Assembly: GCA_947652605.1 (NCBI GenBank)
Contig: OX393577.1
Coordinates: forward strand, 23,997,466 to 24,061,465
Length of the DNA stretch: 64,000 nucleotides
Direction of reading: 5' to 3'
Origin: Elmis aenea
Lineage: Eukaryota; Arthropoda; Insecta; Coleoptera; Elmidae
Below the pieces are notes generated by a model. That model made no database searches and had not been told where the DNA came from. It saw nothing but the letters and a program-made list of their open reading frames with translations. How positions within the stretch are numbered: the first letter of the stretch is position 1; every line of letters starts with the position of its first letter. Position numbers and translations under genes: made by a program. Of the stretch, positions 37,052 to 47,568 are shown piece by piece.

Positions 37052-38079
37052 ATAGGCGCCGACTACACGGGGGCAACGGGGCTCGTGCCCCCGTACCGAT
37101 TGAACGAGGGGGGCATCGCCCCCATGCGACATCGCAAAGGCTAACTTGTGCATATCAGATTTTAATTATGCCAAACAGCACATATCACCTTCGAATACAA
37201 CTTACATTTAGTGCCAAACTTTGTTTTTTTGTCCATTCTGAGACTGAACTGAGACTATGTACCAATACCTACCTACCTACTTGTGCATCGTACATTTATC
37301 GTTCTCATTTCTTAACCCCAAGCTGTTAACAGTTGACCAGTTGTGTGCCATCATCTTTTCAAGTGAATTTCCGCTATTTAAAGATAAAATATATTTTTAC
37401 CAAAGCATTTAGTTAAGAAAATTACAAAATGCTTCGTACTTCAGATGTTATAGCAAAAAATATGAAAATGTCTTAATTCTTTTTCTCTCGTAAATATTTT
37501 CTTTTAATCTGTTAGTTCTTTTCACTTTTTCCGGCAATAACAGTTAAGATGTTACTTTTTATAATTAATTTATATTTTATTTAACTATGTAATTTATTTA
37601 ATTAGCATTTTGAATAAACTATCTATCAGGGCTCGAAACCGAAAAAAAAAATGGTCAACTGTTAACCGAAATCGTGAACTTTATTTTTATAAACGATTTA
37701 ACTTATGAACCGGTTTTGAAAACCGCTTAAAAACCCGGTTTTTGTCATTATTTAGATTAGAAATACAAATTATGAAATAAAAATGCTCCTATCTAATTAT
37801 AATTTTATAATATATGTACCTACAATCAAGCGTTCAGTAATAACTTTTGGTAAACTAATCGTATTTAGTACAGATTTTTTATTTTTTCAAAGTAATTTTT
37901 ATTTAAAAAAGGTTACCGTTTTTTGCCGTTAAAAATAACGGTTTCGGTTAAAAATCCCTTTTACGGGCAAAAAATAACGGTTAACCGTTTTTTTTTTAAC
38001 AGTTTCATGTCCTGGTACCTATTGTAGTTAATGAGTATCTCCTGCCCCCCTAGCGAGTTTAGAAAGTCGGCGCCTATAT
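37052..38079. mobile_element. hAT-type non-autonomous element with 8-bp target duplication
   Basis: AACCGTTC is duplicated at 37044-37051 and 38080-38087. Inverted ends ATAGGCGCCGACT and AGTCGGCGCCTATAT. About 1.03 kb. The left interior is GC-rich (GGGGGCAACGGGGC, GGGGGGCATCGCCCCC). A fragment of the GTCCCAGATTACA palindromic family lies inside (about 37425-37500), and a second hAT-like element at 37627-38014. No transposase. Confidence 0.88.
37627..38014. mobile_element. hAT-like miniature element, degenerate, nested
   Basis: Ends CAGGGCTCGAAACCG and CAGTTTCATGTCCTG. Flanking octamers CTATCTAT and GTACCTAT agree at 6 of 8 positions. Inside are AACCGGTT/GGTTAACCG-type inverted runs. Decayed duplications suggest an older copy, or the 388-bp region may be ancestral to the host element. 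Confidence 0.6.
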
Positions 38080-38087
38080 AACCGTTC

Positions 38088-40377
38088 GTCTTTTTATCGG
38101 TTTGGCGTCTTATTTATAAAATTGTTTAAATAAATAAAACTCAGGGTAATGAAGATACAAGAATCCTGAAACTGGTCATGCATTTCGTCAAGTAATCCTT
38201 CGAAAAGAAGATTATTAATTTTTAATTATGCTTTGTTATATTACATGGGGACGTACTTATTGGTTAAATTACATCTGCAAGTTATTTGAAAATAAACATT
38301 CCATCCTAAATTAAAATAAATTTTGAATGATAGTCAAAAGTTGGGGTAGATTTTAAAAATTCACAAGTTACGATCCATGTGTTTTCGAAAGGCCATACTT
38401 AAATTTTTTACTCTTCCCATTGGGATAAACTTTATTTCAGAGTTACGATTGCCCAATCGGATTTTATAGGTAAAATGTAAATAAAGTACAGCGATCATAA
38501 ATTTGAAAAGACGATAAAAGAAGTTGTTCAGATTGCCGAGTAGAACAGTTTTTATTTATTTATTTTGTAATAAACTACTTTACAGTAAAAAAACTTTTGC
38601 TCTTTACGACCTTCAAAAGTTTTTGGTTGTAATTTATTTTATACAGGATTATGTTGCTAAACTGCAGGAGATTTTTAGGTATATTAAATAAATAGTTTAT
38701 AGGAAGAAATGCCCTTAAAATGTCCTTGGGAGCTTTAAGCTTTTTGAGAAGAGATCGTAAATAAATTTTTGTGTATTAATTGCTAAAGTGTTTTTCATTT
38801 TATGATGAAGTTTATCACATTTGTACTATTCGCCACCATAGAAATTGCTGTTACTATGAATGTATATATTTTTTAGAACGATAAATCGATAATGACCAAT
38901 AGATATCAATATACACAACTTCTTATCGGGACAGGTGGTGAATAAATTTTTGCAATCAAAGAAAACACTTCACGATTTCCTAATATTTCGGATGTATTTT
39001 ATTATTTAACCCTTCTTCAGATGTAATAAAACGAGAATGCTAGGTAAACCACACTTAAATTATCATACATTAAAAAATTTCTTCACTTAAAAATTCATGA
39101 ATTTCTGTAAAAAATATGTAAGTGTAACGTTTAAATTTTTAAAAGATAACACGTTACACAATGTTTAAAATTTTACAACCACTTTCTTAGCGCATTTTTA
39201 TTGAGCACCAAACGAGGTCTCTTTCGAATTTTTCAAAACAATAGCACAGTTAAAATACAAGACCCATTTTTTTGTTTAATTGTATGAAAATGTTTTTAGT
39301 AATATTGTTTAGATGCGTTATCTTGATTAATAATCAATCCCTGTGTAGCAGCTTTCGGTTTGGTATTCTATTAACACAAATATAAGGTTTTATTTTTTAC
39401 CGAAAGCTAAACTTTAGCTAATAAAACTTTGAAAAACAGATCCACCACGATCCTCCAGACTTTTTAGTTAGGTCCTACATCCTTTCATAAAATACCACAT
39501 AATAGAAGTCGCGGTATTCAGATTCGGGTATCCCGGGGTCTTAAACTTAAAATCTTCATTTACTTTCGAACTTCAGTTAAACACAAAGAAAACATTCCAA
39601 TAGCACAAAAAAAACGTATAAAACCTTTATAGGATAGTAAATTTGCAAATACATTACCATTCCAAAAATGCGAAACATAGCGTTGCGACGAAGCTGAAAG
39701 CTTTTAAAAATAAATGTATGCCCTGAAAATAAATTCAATCGAATCTATCAATGCAAATAAGGAAACTCTCGTTAGGAAAATTCGTGCCTTTTAAAATACA
39801 GATTTTTCGTTGGGTACAATGCATTTGTACAATAGCATATTTAATAAAATTATCAACGTAAATAAAAATTACTTTTTTAAGTATATCTTGTTTAAGTGCA
39901 ACACAAGTTTTAAAACTCTCGTCTCTCCATCATATGTCTTATTTATTTATCTATTTACACAGACAGCTGCCAACGACGTTTATCTAAAGCTATATTAATC
40001 GAGTTAAATGGAAGTTTTCATTAAAACAACGTCTACCAATTTTTTTCTTAAATATAGCCAACGTAAGGAAAAGTAAACTATGATTTATTAATATCGAATC
40101 AATATTGAATCAATATTGAATCAATATTGAATGAAAATTGAAAGTAGAAGAATAGTAACTAATTAAATTGTATTAACGACATATTTCTGTTTAAAATAGT
40201 TACTTCACAAGGTCCATCACATTGTGAAAAATATTTCAAGCTTTTACAAGTTTTTGACTTTTAGGAATAGTTCAACAAATTTACTGGTTATTGTGATAGT
40301 AAGATAAACAGTACTTTGCAATAAAAAAATAGTACTAAAATTGACATTTTAATTATTATCTTATTGATTGCTAAATA
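38088..40377. other. Stretch without recognised gene; 11-bp tandem repeat near 40096-40131
   Basis: AATCAATATTG is repeated three times plus part of a unit at 40096-40131. The rest, including the + frame at 39810-39998, has no recognisable domain. Confidence 0.5.
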
Positions 40378-41615
40378 TACAGCGTCATTCAAAAAGTCTG
40401 CAACAAATGGGAAAAATTTTTATTATGGATTTCTCAGAAAATTTTATCTTGATAACAGTTGGTGCATGGTCTAAAACGAATTTTAAATTTTAAGATGAAG
40501 AAAAGTTGGATAAAAAGTCATAGGATATCAGATTTTAGCGATTTTTTAAATATTCGCAAGAGTAAAGTGCCCTTATTTTAAGAGATACAAAAAAAATTAT
40601 AGGAATAGGTTATTTAGAATCTCAAAATACGTCTAGATTTAAATTTTGACGGTCAAATTCCAATTTTTATTTAATAAGAAATTTTAACATTCAAAAAGTC
40701 GCAACAAATGGAAAAAAAAATATTATTGATTTCTCAGAATGTTTTATTATTGTCAATAAAAGTTGGTGCATGGTCTAAAACTAATTTTTAGATGAAAAAA
40801 GTTTAATAAAAAGTCATGAACACTAGATTTTAGCGATTTTTGAAATATTCGCAAGAGTAAAGTGCCCTTATTTTAAGAGATGGGAAAGAATTATTTAGAA
40901 TCTAAATATAAGGTTAGATTTAAATTTTGACGGTCAAATTCCAATTTTTATTTATTAAGAAATTTGAACATTCAAAAAGTCTGCAACAAATAAAAAGTCA
41001 TAGGACACTGTATTTAGCGATTTTTGAAATATTCGCAGGAATAAAGTGCCTTTATTTTTAAGAGATACAAAAAAATTTGATAAGAAAGAGTCATTTTAAA
41101 CCTAAAAATAAGGCTAAATTTTAGTTTTGACGGCCAAATTCGAATTTTTATTTATTAAGAAATTTTAAGCACTTTACTCATGCGAATATTTGAAAATCGC
41201 TAAAATCTAGTGTCCTATGACTTTTTATTGAACTTTTTTACATCTTAAAGTTAGCTTTAGACCATCCACCAACTTTTATCAAGAATAAAATTTTCTGAGA
41301 AATCGATAATAAAAAACTTTTCCATTTGTTGCAGACTTTTTGAATGTTGAAATTTGTTAAAAAATAAAAATCGGAATTTGACCGTCAAAATTTAAATCTA
41401 GCCTTATTTTGGCATTTTACATAATATTTCTTATATATTTTTTTGTATCTCTTAAAATAAGGGCTCTTTACTCTTGCGAATATTTCAAAAATCGTTAAAA
41501 TCTAGTGTCCTATGACTTTTTATGGAACTTTTTTCATCTTAAAATTAGTTTTAAACCACGCACCAACTTTAATCCTGAATATAATTTTCTGAGCAATCGA
41601 TAATAAAAATTTTTC
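40378..41615. repeat. Direct and inverted array of a roughly 290-bp unit
   Basis: ATTCAAAAAGTCTGCAACAA (40386), a near copy at 40684 and a shorter one at 40973 start direct units. These carry GTTGGTGCATGGTCTAAAAC, GCGATTTTTGAAATATTCGC and TTTGACGGTCAAATTC. From about 41165 the same blocks return as complements (GAATATTTGAAAATCGC, GTTGCAGACTTTTTGAATG, TTTGACCGTCAAAAT). It therefore looks like an expanded foldback element. The outer end TACAGCGTCATTC resembles the CAGGG families. No coding capacity. Confidence 0.75.
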
Positions 41616-41619
41616 CTAC

Positions 41620-42110
41620 ACACAAAATTTTATGGTTTACACAAGATTAATTTGCAGACAATGGTATATTATAATCCAAAAACTCAGTTCTGTGATTACA
41701 AAAAAAGCGTGTTTTTACATCTTTAAATGTCATTTTATAATACAATAATTTAGAAAAACCTAATTAAAATAAGTTTTATAAAACAAATTAACATTGAGTT
41801 TGATATTAATAGTTAATTTGCAAATTTAATAGCGCTGCACAGTTTTATTCTTACACATTACTTAATTTTTCTCCTGAATATCTACTTTATTAACTAGATT
41901 CACTTGTGCAAAACCAAGGTCAATAAAATCGCTTAGTTTTAGCGTTTACACTTTACACACACGATCATAACCACATGCAAAACCAAGTCGGCAAAACCAC
42001 GTTCAAAACCATAAGTGTAAACGGCTTTTTAGATTTAAGCGTTTTGTTAATCTTTGATAGCTGATAGGACCAAGTAATACGTTTCGTTAATAACAGCGTA
42101 TACACGTATA
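41620..42110. other. Stretch without recognised gene
   Basis: It has a short GGTTTTG/CAAAACC-rich section (41910-42025) with AAAACCAAG and AAAACCACG repeats. Nothing else seen. Confidence 0.45.
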
Positions 42111-42643
42111 ATGGGGATCATACACGTTGCGGTATACCTGTCAGTTTTGCCTGAGTAATAAAAAAATTTCAGGTTCACCTGAACAGTTCTGACTCTACAC
42201 ACGCTACAGTAAACCGTAGAGGTTTTCAGTTGCCATTGGCTTCGATATAAGATGACGCGGTGGCGGTGACGCAGAACAACACTGAGACCTGTGCAGGCGA
42301 GCGGCACACACGTTCCAGTTTGTAGTCTGGCGCAGGTAGTAAGAATCGAATTTCGATTCTTCTCCGGTCACCTGAACAGTAGGGGTGGGCGATATATCGA
42401 TATTCCGACATTCCGATATATCGATATTTTAAGGGCGAGAAGCTTTTTTTAGGTCACCAGTCTCTTTTTTCACTTTTTTACCGACTTTTTTTTAGCTTCC
42501 CGCCGCTTTTATATCGAAATTTGGATATCGCCCACCCCTACTGAACAGGTAACATTGCCTGTGCAGTTATGTTACACACACGCTCCGGTATACCTGCAAG
42601 CAGGCAAACCTGACAGGTATACCGCAACGTGTATGACCCCCAT
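42111..42643. mobile_element. TIR element with ATGGGGATCATACACG ends, interrupted by a hAT miniature element
   Basis: The left terminus ATGGGGATCATACACGTTGC and right terminus GCAACGTGTATGACCCCCAT are complementary, and pairing continues through GGTATACCTGTCAG (about 45 bp). The element is 533 bp, of which 161 plus one 8-bp duplication come from the nested insertion at 42380. Target duplication unclear. The minus frames at 42047-42411 span the boundaries and are not genes. Confidence 0.8.
42380..42540. mobile_element. hAT-type miniature element, 161 bp, perfect 8-bp target duplication
   Basis: CTGAACAG occurs at 42372-42379 and 42541-42548. Termini TAGGGGTGGGCGATAT and ATATCGCCCACCCCTA are perfect complements. 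The inside carries ATCGATATTCCGACAT-type repeats. It is one of two related copies (the other is at 50256-50436) and sits inside 42111-42643. Confidence 0.93.
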
Positions 42644-43489
42644 AATACATATATTTAAAACTATAATCTGTGATATTTTGATACCAATATTATCCTTGGA
42701 TTTTTTACCGCTACTGTCCAGCCTTGTGTAGCCACACTTTTTCAAACCAATATTTACTTAACCTTATGTACATACACATTTATCTTACAAGACGTAAGCA
42801 ATAAATTTAAAATGACGCAAATTCATGGGGTGTGTCTAAACGTGTCCTGTTTTATTACGTGCATGTAACAATATGATAGCTAATTAAAACCCCCTAGAAT
42901 ATTAAAAGCCCCTTGGATTGTTATAAGGTAAGCGATAAATCTTTAAAATGATTAAACTTTAAAACGTTAAGTCTTAATTGCTATGTTTACTTTAAGCGCA
43001 ATAAAACTATGAAGACTATTAGAGGAAACTTTATATAAAAATTTGCTTTATCTAATTTTACAAAACCGTAAAACTCTCTCAGATTTAATAATTACAACAA
43101 AGCGGAGATTTATAATCCATTTACAGATTTATCTCATTTCTTTTACATTATATTTCAATATACCTTCTGAATCCGACCATAAGCTAATGAAGTAACTATC
43201 AAATGCGGTGAAACGAAGCTTTCTGTTGTGATGCGTGATTTTTGCGTTTTCAAGCCACCATCATATACTTCAGTAAACATTCAGGACATAATAACATAAT
43301 CACTTGAGTGGGTTACAGTAATTTTTTTATGTAGTATGTGCTTAAAAACGGAAACGCATTGTAACCATCTTTAAATTCATTGTAATGAATTTTTTTGATA
43401 AATATATTTTATAATACAAGATGATAAAAGCAAAAGTAATTTTTAGATTAATTATGCAACAAAAGTTATTTTTTAGACTCCCTAATATT
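42644..43489. other. Stretch without recognised gene
   Basis: AT-rich with no feature I can support. Confidence 0.5.
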
Positions 43490-44950
43490 TGACTAGACTT
43501 GGAAATTTGTTTAAAAACGCCCTAAAACACTTTTACAGCTCTTCAACATTTTTTAAACATTCCAAGTGTTATATCCTTGCATTTTTATTTGGCAAATATT
43601 CTAACCCTTAAATGCATAGGGTTGCCGATTAGCAACATATATTATTATATTATGTAAAAATCATAAAACTTATTTTGTCACAATTCTACTTGTTGTTGAT
43701 AATTCACAACACTTCTTGTAATGCATATATCAAGAAACAATTTCATAAAGGGCAATAGTTTTTGAAAATTTATCATTAAAACATAACCTAATTTTTTTGT
43801 TTTTTTGTAGTTTTTAAGATTTGGAATTTTTGTTTTTAAATTAAAGAATATTTTAACATAGAAAAAAGTTTCTAACAGATCAAAGTTAAGTTTATCGAAT
43901 TATAATGCAATATTGTACCTCCGTACAGCAGTAGTATAAAAATTGTGTTGCCAATTAGCAATATTTTGCATTTATTACAAATTTGGCGTTGTATATTTTT
44001 CTTGTTATTTACATAAAAAAACGTTTTATAGTGACATGTAATTACAAAATAAAACGGAATCAACAACAAATTGTGAAAAATGTGGCGTGGCTCTGTTATA
44101 ACAAAATAATTTGCACCTAAAATAAATGTTGCCGTTTTGCACATTCGGCAACATACTTTGTTTATCGTTTTGCAAAAATGTTACTCTTCGGTAACATATT
44201 TTATTTATTGTTTTTTACAAAGTTGCCCATCAACAACACATTTTATTCATCGTTGTGCACAAATGTTGCTCTTCGGCTATATTTTTAGTTATTGTTTGGC
44301 GCAATGTTGCTTTTCGGCAACAATTTTTGTTTTTCAATCAAAACAGTTAAAAAATTGTGAATGATTTTTTTTACTATTTTTCCCACATTCCCTACAATAA
44401 AATAAACCTAAAATATTATTTAAATCTAATTTTTAAAAATTCATGCATTTAAGGGCTAAAATTTTGCAATAGTCTTTTAATATTTTCTATAAATGTTAAA
44501 GACGCCCTAAGCAATGCATTTTTAAACTGGTTTGTTTAAAAACGGCCTAAACAAATTTTTAACAACTCCTCAAAGTTTTTAAAAAGTTCCAATACTACAT
44601 AACCTTGCAATTATTTTCAGAAAAACATTAATTGTTTTGGGATGGTCTTTACATTTTCTGAAAATGTTAAAGACACCTTAAGCAATGCATTTCCACTTTT
44701 GGTTTGTTCAGAAATGGCCTAAAACAATTTTTTACAGCACTTCAACGTTTTTAAAAAGTTCCAAGACCTTGCAATATTTTTCAGAAAAAAATTGATTGTT
44801 TTGAGATGGTCTTTATATTTTCTGAAAATAATAAACAATGCGCTTTCATGTATGGTTTCTTCAGAAACGGCCTAAAACAATTTACTTCAGCTCTTCAAAA
44901 TGTTTAAAAAATTCCAAGGGTATAAACGTGCATTATGTATTGGAAAGTTT
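43490..44950 (-). repeat. Satellite-like monomers, second locus, opposite orientation
   Basis: Monomers with AACGGCCTAAAACAATTT, AGC.CTTCAA.GTTTTTAAAA, GTTCCAAG.CCTTGCA, TTGTTTTGAGATGGTCTTTA and TTAAGCAATGCATTT begin near 44546, 44718 and 44871 (spacing 172 and 153 bp). A detached copy starts near 43515. They are the complement of the 19600-21010 monomers. The gap 43600-44490 holds the TTGC/GCAA minisatellite. Confidence 0.72.
44127..44340. repeat. Minisatellite with TTGC...GCAA foldbacks, about 45-50 bp unit
   Basis: Four to five units contain TGTTGCTCTTCGGCAACAT and TTTATTTATTGTTTTGCACA-like sequence. Each carries a small hairpin (TTGC-CxxTTCG-GCAA). Related GTTGCCGATTAGCAAC hairpins stand alone near 43621 and 43950. 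The overlapping + frame (44137-44364) encodes repeats of the same unit and is not convincing as a gene. Confidence 0.75.
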
Positions 44951-45831
44951 TGCAATGCTTTTCATATTTTCTAAAAGTGTTCCTTAATCCTTATATTACT
45001 TGTTGTTATTTTCTATATCACTTAATACACCACTTGATTTATTTAATCTTAAAGGCTTAATGAAAAGCATTTACTGACTCTATAAACATGAATTATTGTG
45101 TGAACTACACAAATCTTGAAAACTTTGGTTGCACAAGTTTCATGGAAACATTTATTTTTATCAACTTAACACTCTTCAAATTTGGATTTGGAAAATCAGT
45201 CTTGCGTAAGGAGCATCTGTTACAGATTACATAATAAAAAGCTGTGATATAACTGTCAAAAGCTTTTCAGAATAGGAGAAAGTTTCCAAACAGGAACCTG
45301 AGATACAAAATAAAATATACCAATCGTTCGTTGTAGGTATCTAGAACACATTTATTGTGAAATATTGGTAAATTGTACACGCGCTTTAATAAGTGCTGTT
45401 CTTGAATACAGTAAAAGTATCAATAATCTTTTTTTTCTTTTTTATAAGTTTAATATAAAAAATAGATATGCTCAAAAGTGTAACCCTTAAACATAATAAA
45501 ACTATTTGTAAATATTGTTTACTTAATTTCAAAAGATATTAAAGTAATTGCTAAACTTTATACTTTAATATACAATATAAATTCTAATACTATATAAATT
45601 GGTCTGCAAAAGACATTTTAATCTCTTAGTGACATGTGTTTTTTGTAACAATGTCGAAGAGAAGTAAAAAAGATCTATGGTGCAGTAGTAGTCTAAAATT
45701 TAATCAAAGATCTAAAGTTTTTTTGTTGAGATTCAAAACCAGCCTTTGCATTTACATTTTACAAAATTCTTTATGTAACTTTAGTAAAGTAATCGTTTTA
45801 ATGGAAGTATCAGGCTTACGAAAAAAGAAAA
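44951..45831. other. Stretch without recognised gene
   Basis: AT-rich. The + frame 45636-45950 runs into the palindromic element at 45834 and has no domain. Confidence 0.5.
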
Positions 45832-45833
45832 TA

Positions 45834-47308
45834 CAGGGTGTCCCAGATTACATTTCCAGCATGGGGATCTGGCTTATGATAAGAGATACATGTTTGCTTA
45901 AATTAAATGAATTATTCCTGAGTATGAGAAGAGCTACAATCCTTTATTAAAAATACCAAATTCCTCGTACTTTAGATGTTATACCAAAAAGCATGAAAAT
46001 GTCGAATTTTTTTTCTCGCTTAATTTTTTCGTCTTAATCATTAGATCAATCTAAGTAGTACTTTCTCCAGGTACTTTTTAATGAAGAATGTAACTGTTAT
46101 TTTAGATTTTTTTATCACTTATCATTTTCGAGGTATTACCTTTAACTTAATTTTTACTTATGGGCCGCGAAATTGGCAATGGAATAGGTAAATGTGCTTT
46201 TTTCTGTTTTAAATGAGATATTAGTATATCTAATTTCATAAATAAGTCATAAAATTAAGAAAAATCGTAATCTTATCAAGCTATCTACGAAAAAAGAAAC
46301 AAAAAACAACTAATTAAATGTCAAACAATAGTTAGGTACAATTTGTCTGCTAAATCACTTTTTATAATTGTATAGTATTGTTGTTTAATTTGATAGTCTT
46401 TGTAGCAAATTTGTTATCATATAGTCATGGGCACATTAACAACTAATAAAAAATTTGACATGTTAAGATGCTACATGTTTTGCAATAGAAACTGTGTTAA
46501 AACAGATAATTGTAACTCTTCATTGATTTGTTTTAGATTTTCGGTTGTATTCTCGAAGAAACCATATTCTTTTAAATTTATTTCCAAATTTCTGTAATTA
46601 CGCGCGCTTCGTTGCCTTCTCTCGGTGTACAGCTTCTAAGTATATTCGCTCAGCTTCTACACAGTTTTTATTGCAAAGTATGTAGCATCACAACATCTCA
46701 AATTTTTCGTTATTTTTAAATGTAGCCTTAATTATAAGAGTTAGTACAAATACTATCGAATTACTCAACAATACTATAAAAATTATACCGCAGTCAATTG
46801 TTACTGTCATTAAACATTTAGTTGTTTTTTGTTTTTATTTTCATAGATAGGTTGATAAGTGATTGGCAAAATACGATTTTTCTTGATTTTGTGACTTATT
46901 TATAAAAGTAGATATAGCAAGTAATATCTCATTAAAAAGAGAAAAAAAAAGCACATTTAACTATTCCATAGTCAACTTCGCGGCCCCTAAGAAAAAATTA
47001 AGTTGGGGGTAAATGGTAATTGATAAAAGAATCTAAAATAACAGTTACATTCTCCATTGAAAGTACCTCTGCAAAATACTAACAAAATTGATTTAATGAT
47101 TAAGCTAAAAAAGTTACGAGAGAAAAAACAAATTCGACATTTTAATATTTTTTGCTACAACAACTACAACAGTACGAAGAATTTTGTATTTTTATAAATG
47201 GATTGTAGCTTTTCTCATACTTAGGAATTATTCATTTAATTTAAGCAAACCTATGTCTCTTATAATAAACGAGATCCCCATGCTGGAAATGTTATCCGGG
47301 AAACCCTG
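45834..47308. mobile_element. Palindromic TIR element with DUF4817-type remnants (GTCCCAGATTACA family), copy 2
   Basis: Ends CAGGGTGTCCCAGATTACAT and ...GTTATCCGGGAAACCCTG, TA on both sides. The arms match those of 33725-35231, including GCATGGGGATCTGGCTTATG on the left and its complement on the right. Centre near 46511. The right end lies only 123 bp upstream of adenylyl cyclase exon A. Confidence 0.86.
46425..46745 (-). pseudogene. DUF4817-type domain, truncated and full inverted copies
   Basis: From 46740 on the minus strand: ATFKNNEKFEML, a stop, CYILCNKNCVEAERIYLEA, then frame breaks. This is the same domain as at 34320. From 46426 on the + strand: MGTLTTNKKFDMLRCYMFCN and RNCVK, ending at the palindrome centre. 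Compared with 34320-34645, the full and truncated copies have swapped sides. Confidence 0.68.
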
Positions 47309-47431
47309 TATATCATACACTGAATAAACAACTTCTGTAAATTTTGTAGATGTAAAAAAGTTTTTATTTCCTGTATTGTTAAAAATAAAAATTAGTGAAA
47401 AAATCTTGCTCATATATTTTTTTGTTTCCAG

Positions 47432-47568
47432 TTGACGGCATGGAGTTGGAGACTCTATATCGACGATATTGTGTTCGGTTAAAGCATGCTCTTTTCCTCT
47501 CATGCTTATTCGTAGCCGTCATCAGCTGTGCAACTCTTCTGGTAGCAACGTTCATTCTTCATGCACAG
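47432..47568 (+). CDS. Ac76E: Membrane adenylyl cyclase, internal exon A (N-terminal tail and first membrane helix)
   Basis: The exon is bounded by a T-rich tract ending in TTTCCAG and by the donor CAG|GTTAGT. It is 137 nt long: two bases complete a codon begun upstream, 45 codons follow, and it ends in phase 0. The peptide starts with a short charged segment (ELETLYRRYCVRLKH) typical of the cytosolic tail just before the first helix of animal adenylyl cyclases. A hydrophobic helix of about 22 residues follows (about residues 19-41). The protein makes cAMP from ATP at the plasma membrane under G-protein control. The ATG at 47441 is in frame and could be a start if the upstream exon were untranslated, but the phase-2 acceptor more simply implies an upstream coding exon, which I could not find. 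The cyclase identity rests mainly on linkage to exon C. The Ac76E (type-2-like) paralogue is my best judgement from recall and is less certain than the family. Confidence 0.72.

Noticed and set aside
44127..44340. Possible CRISPR-like array of about 50-bp repeats
   Set aside because: Units are contiguous and diverged with no unique spacers, in an animal genome. It is a minisatellite.
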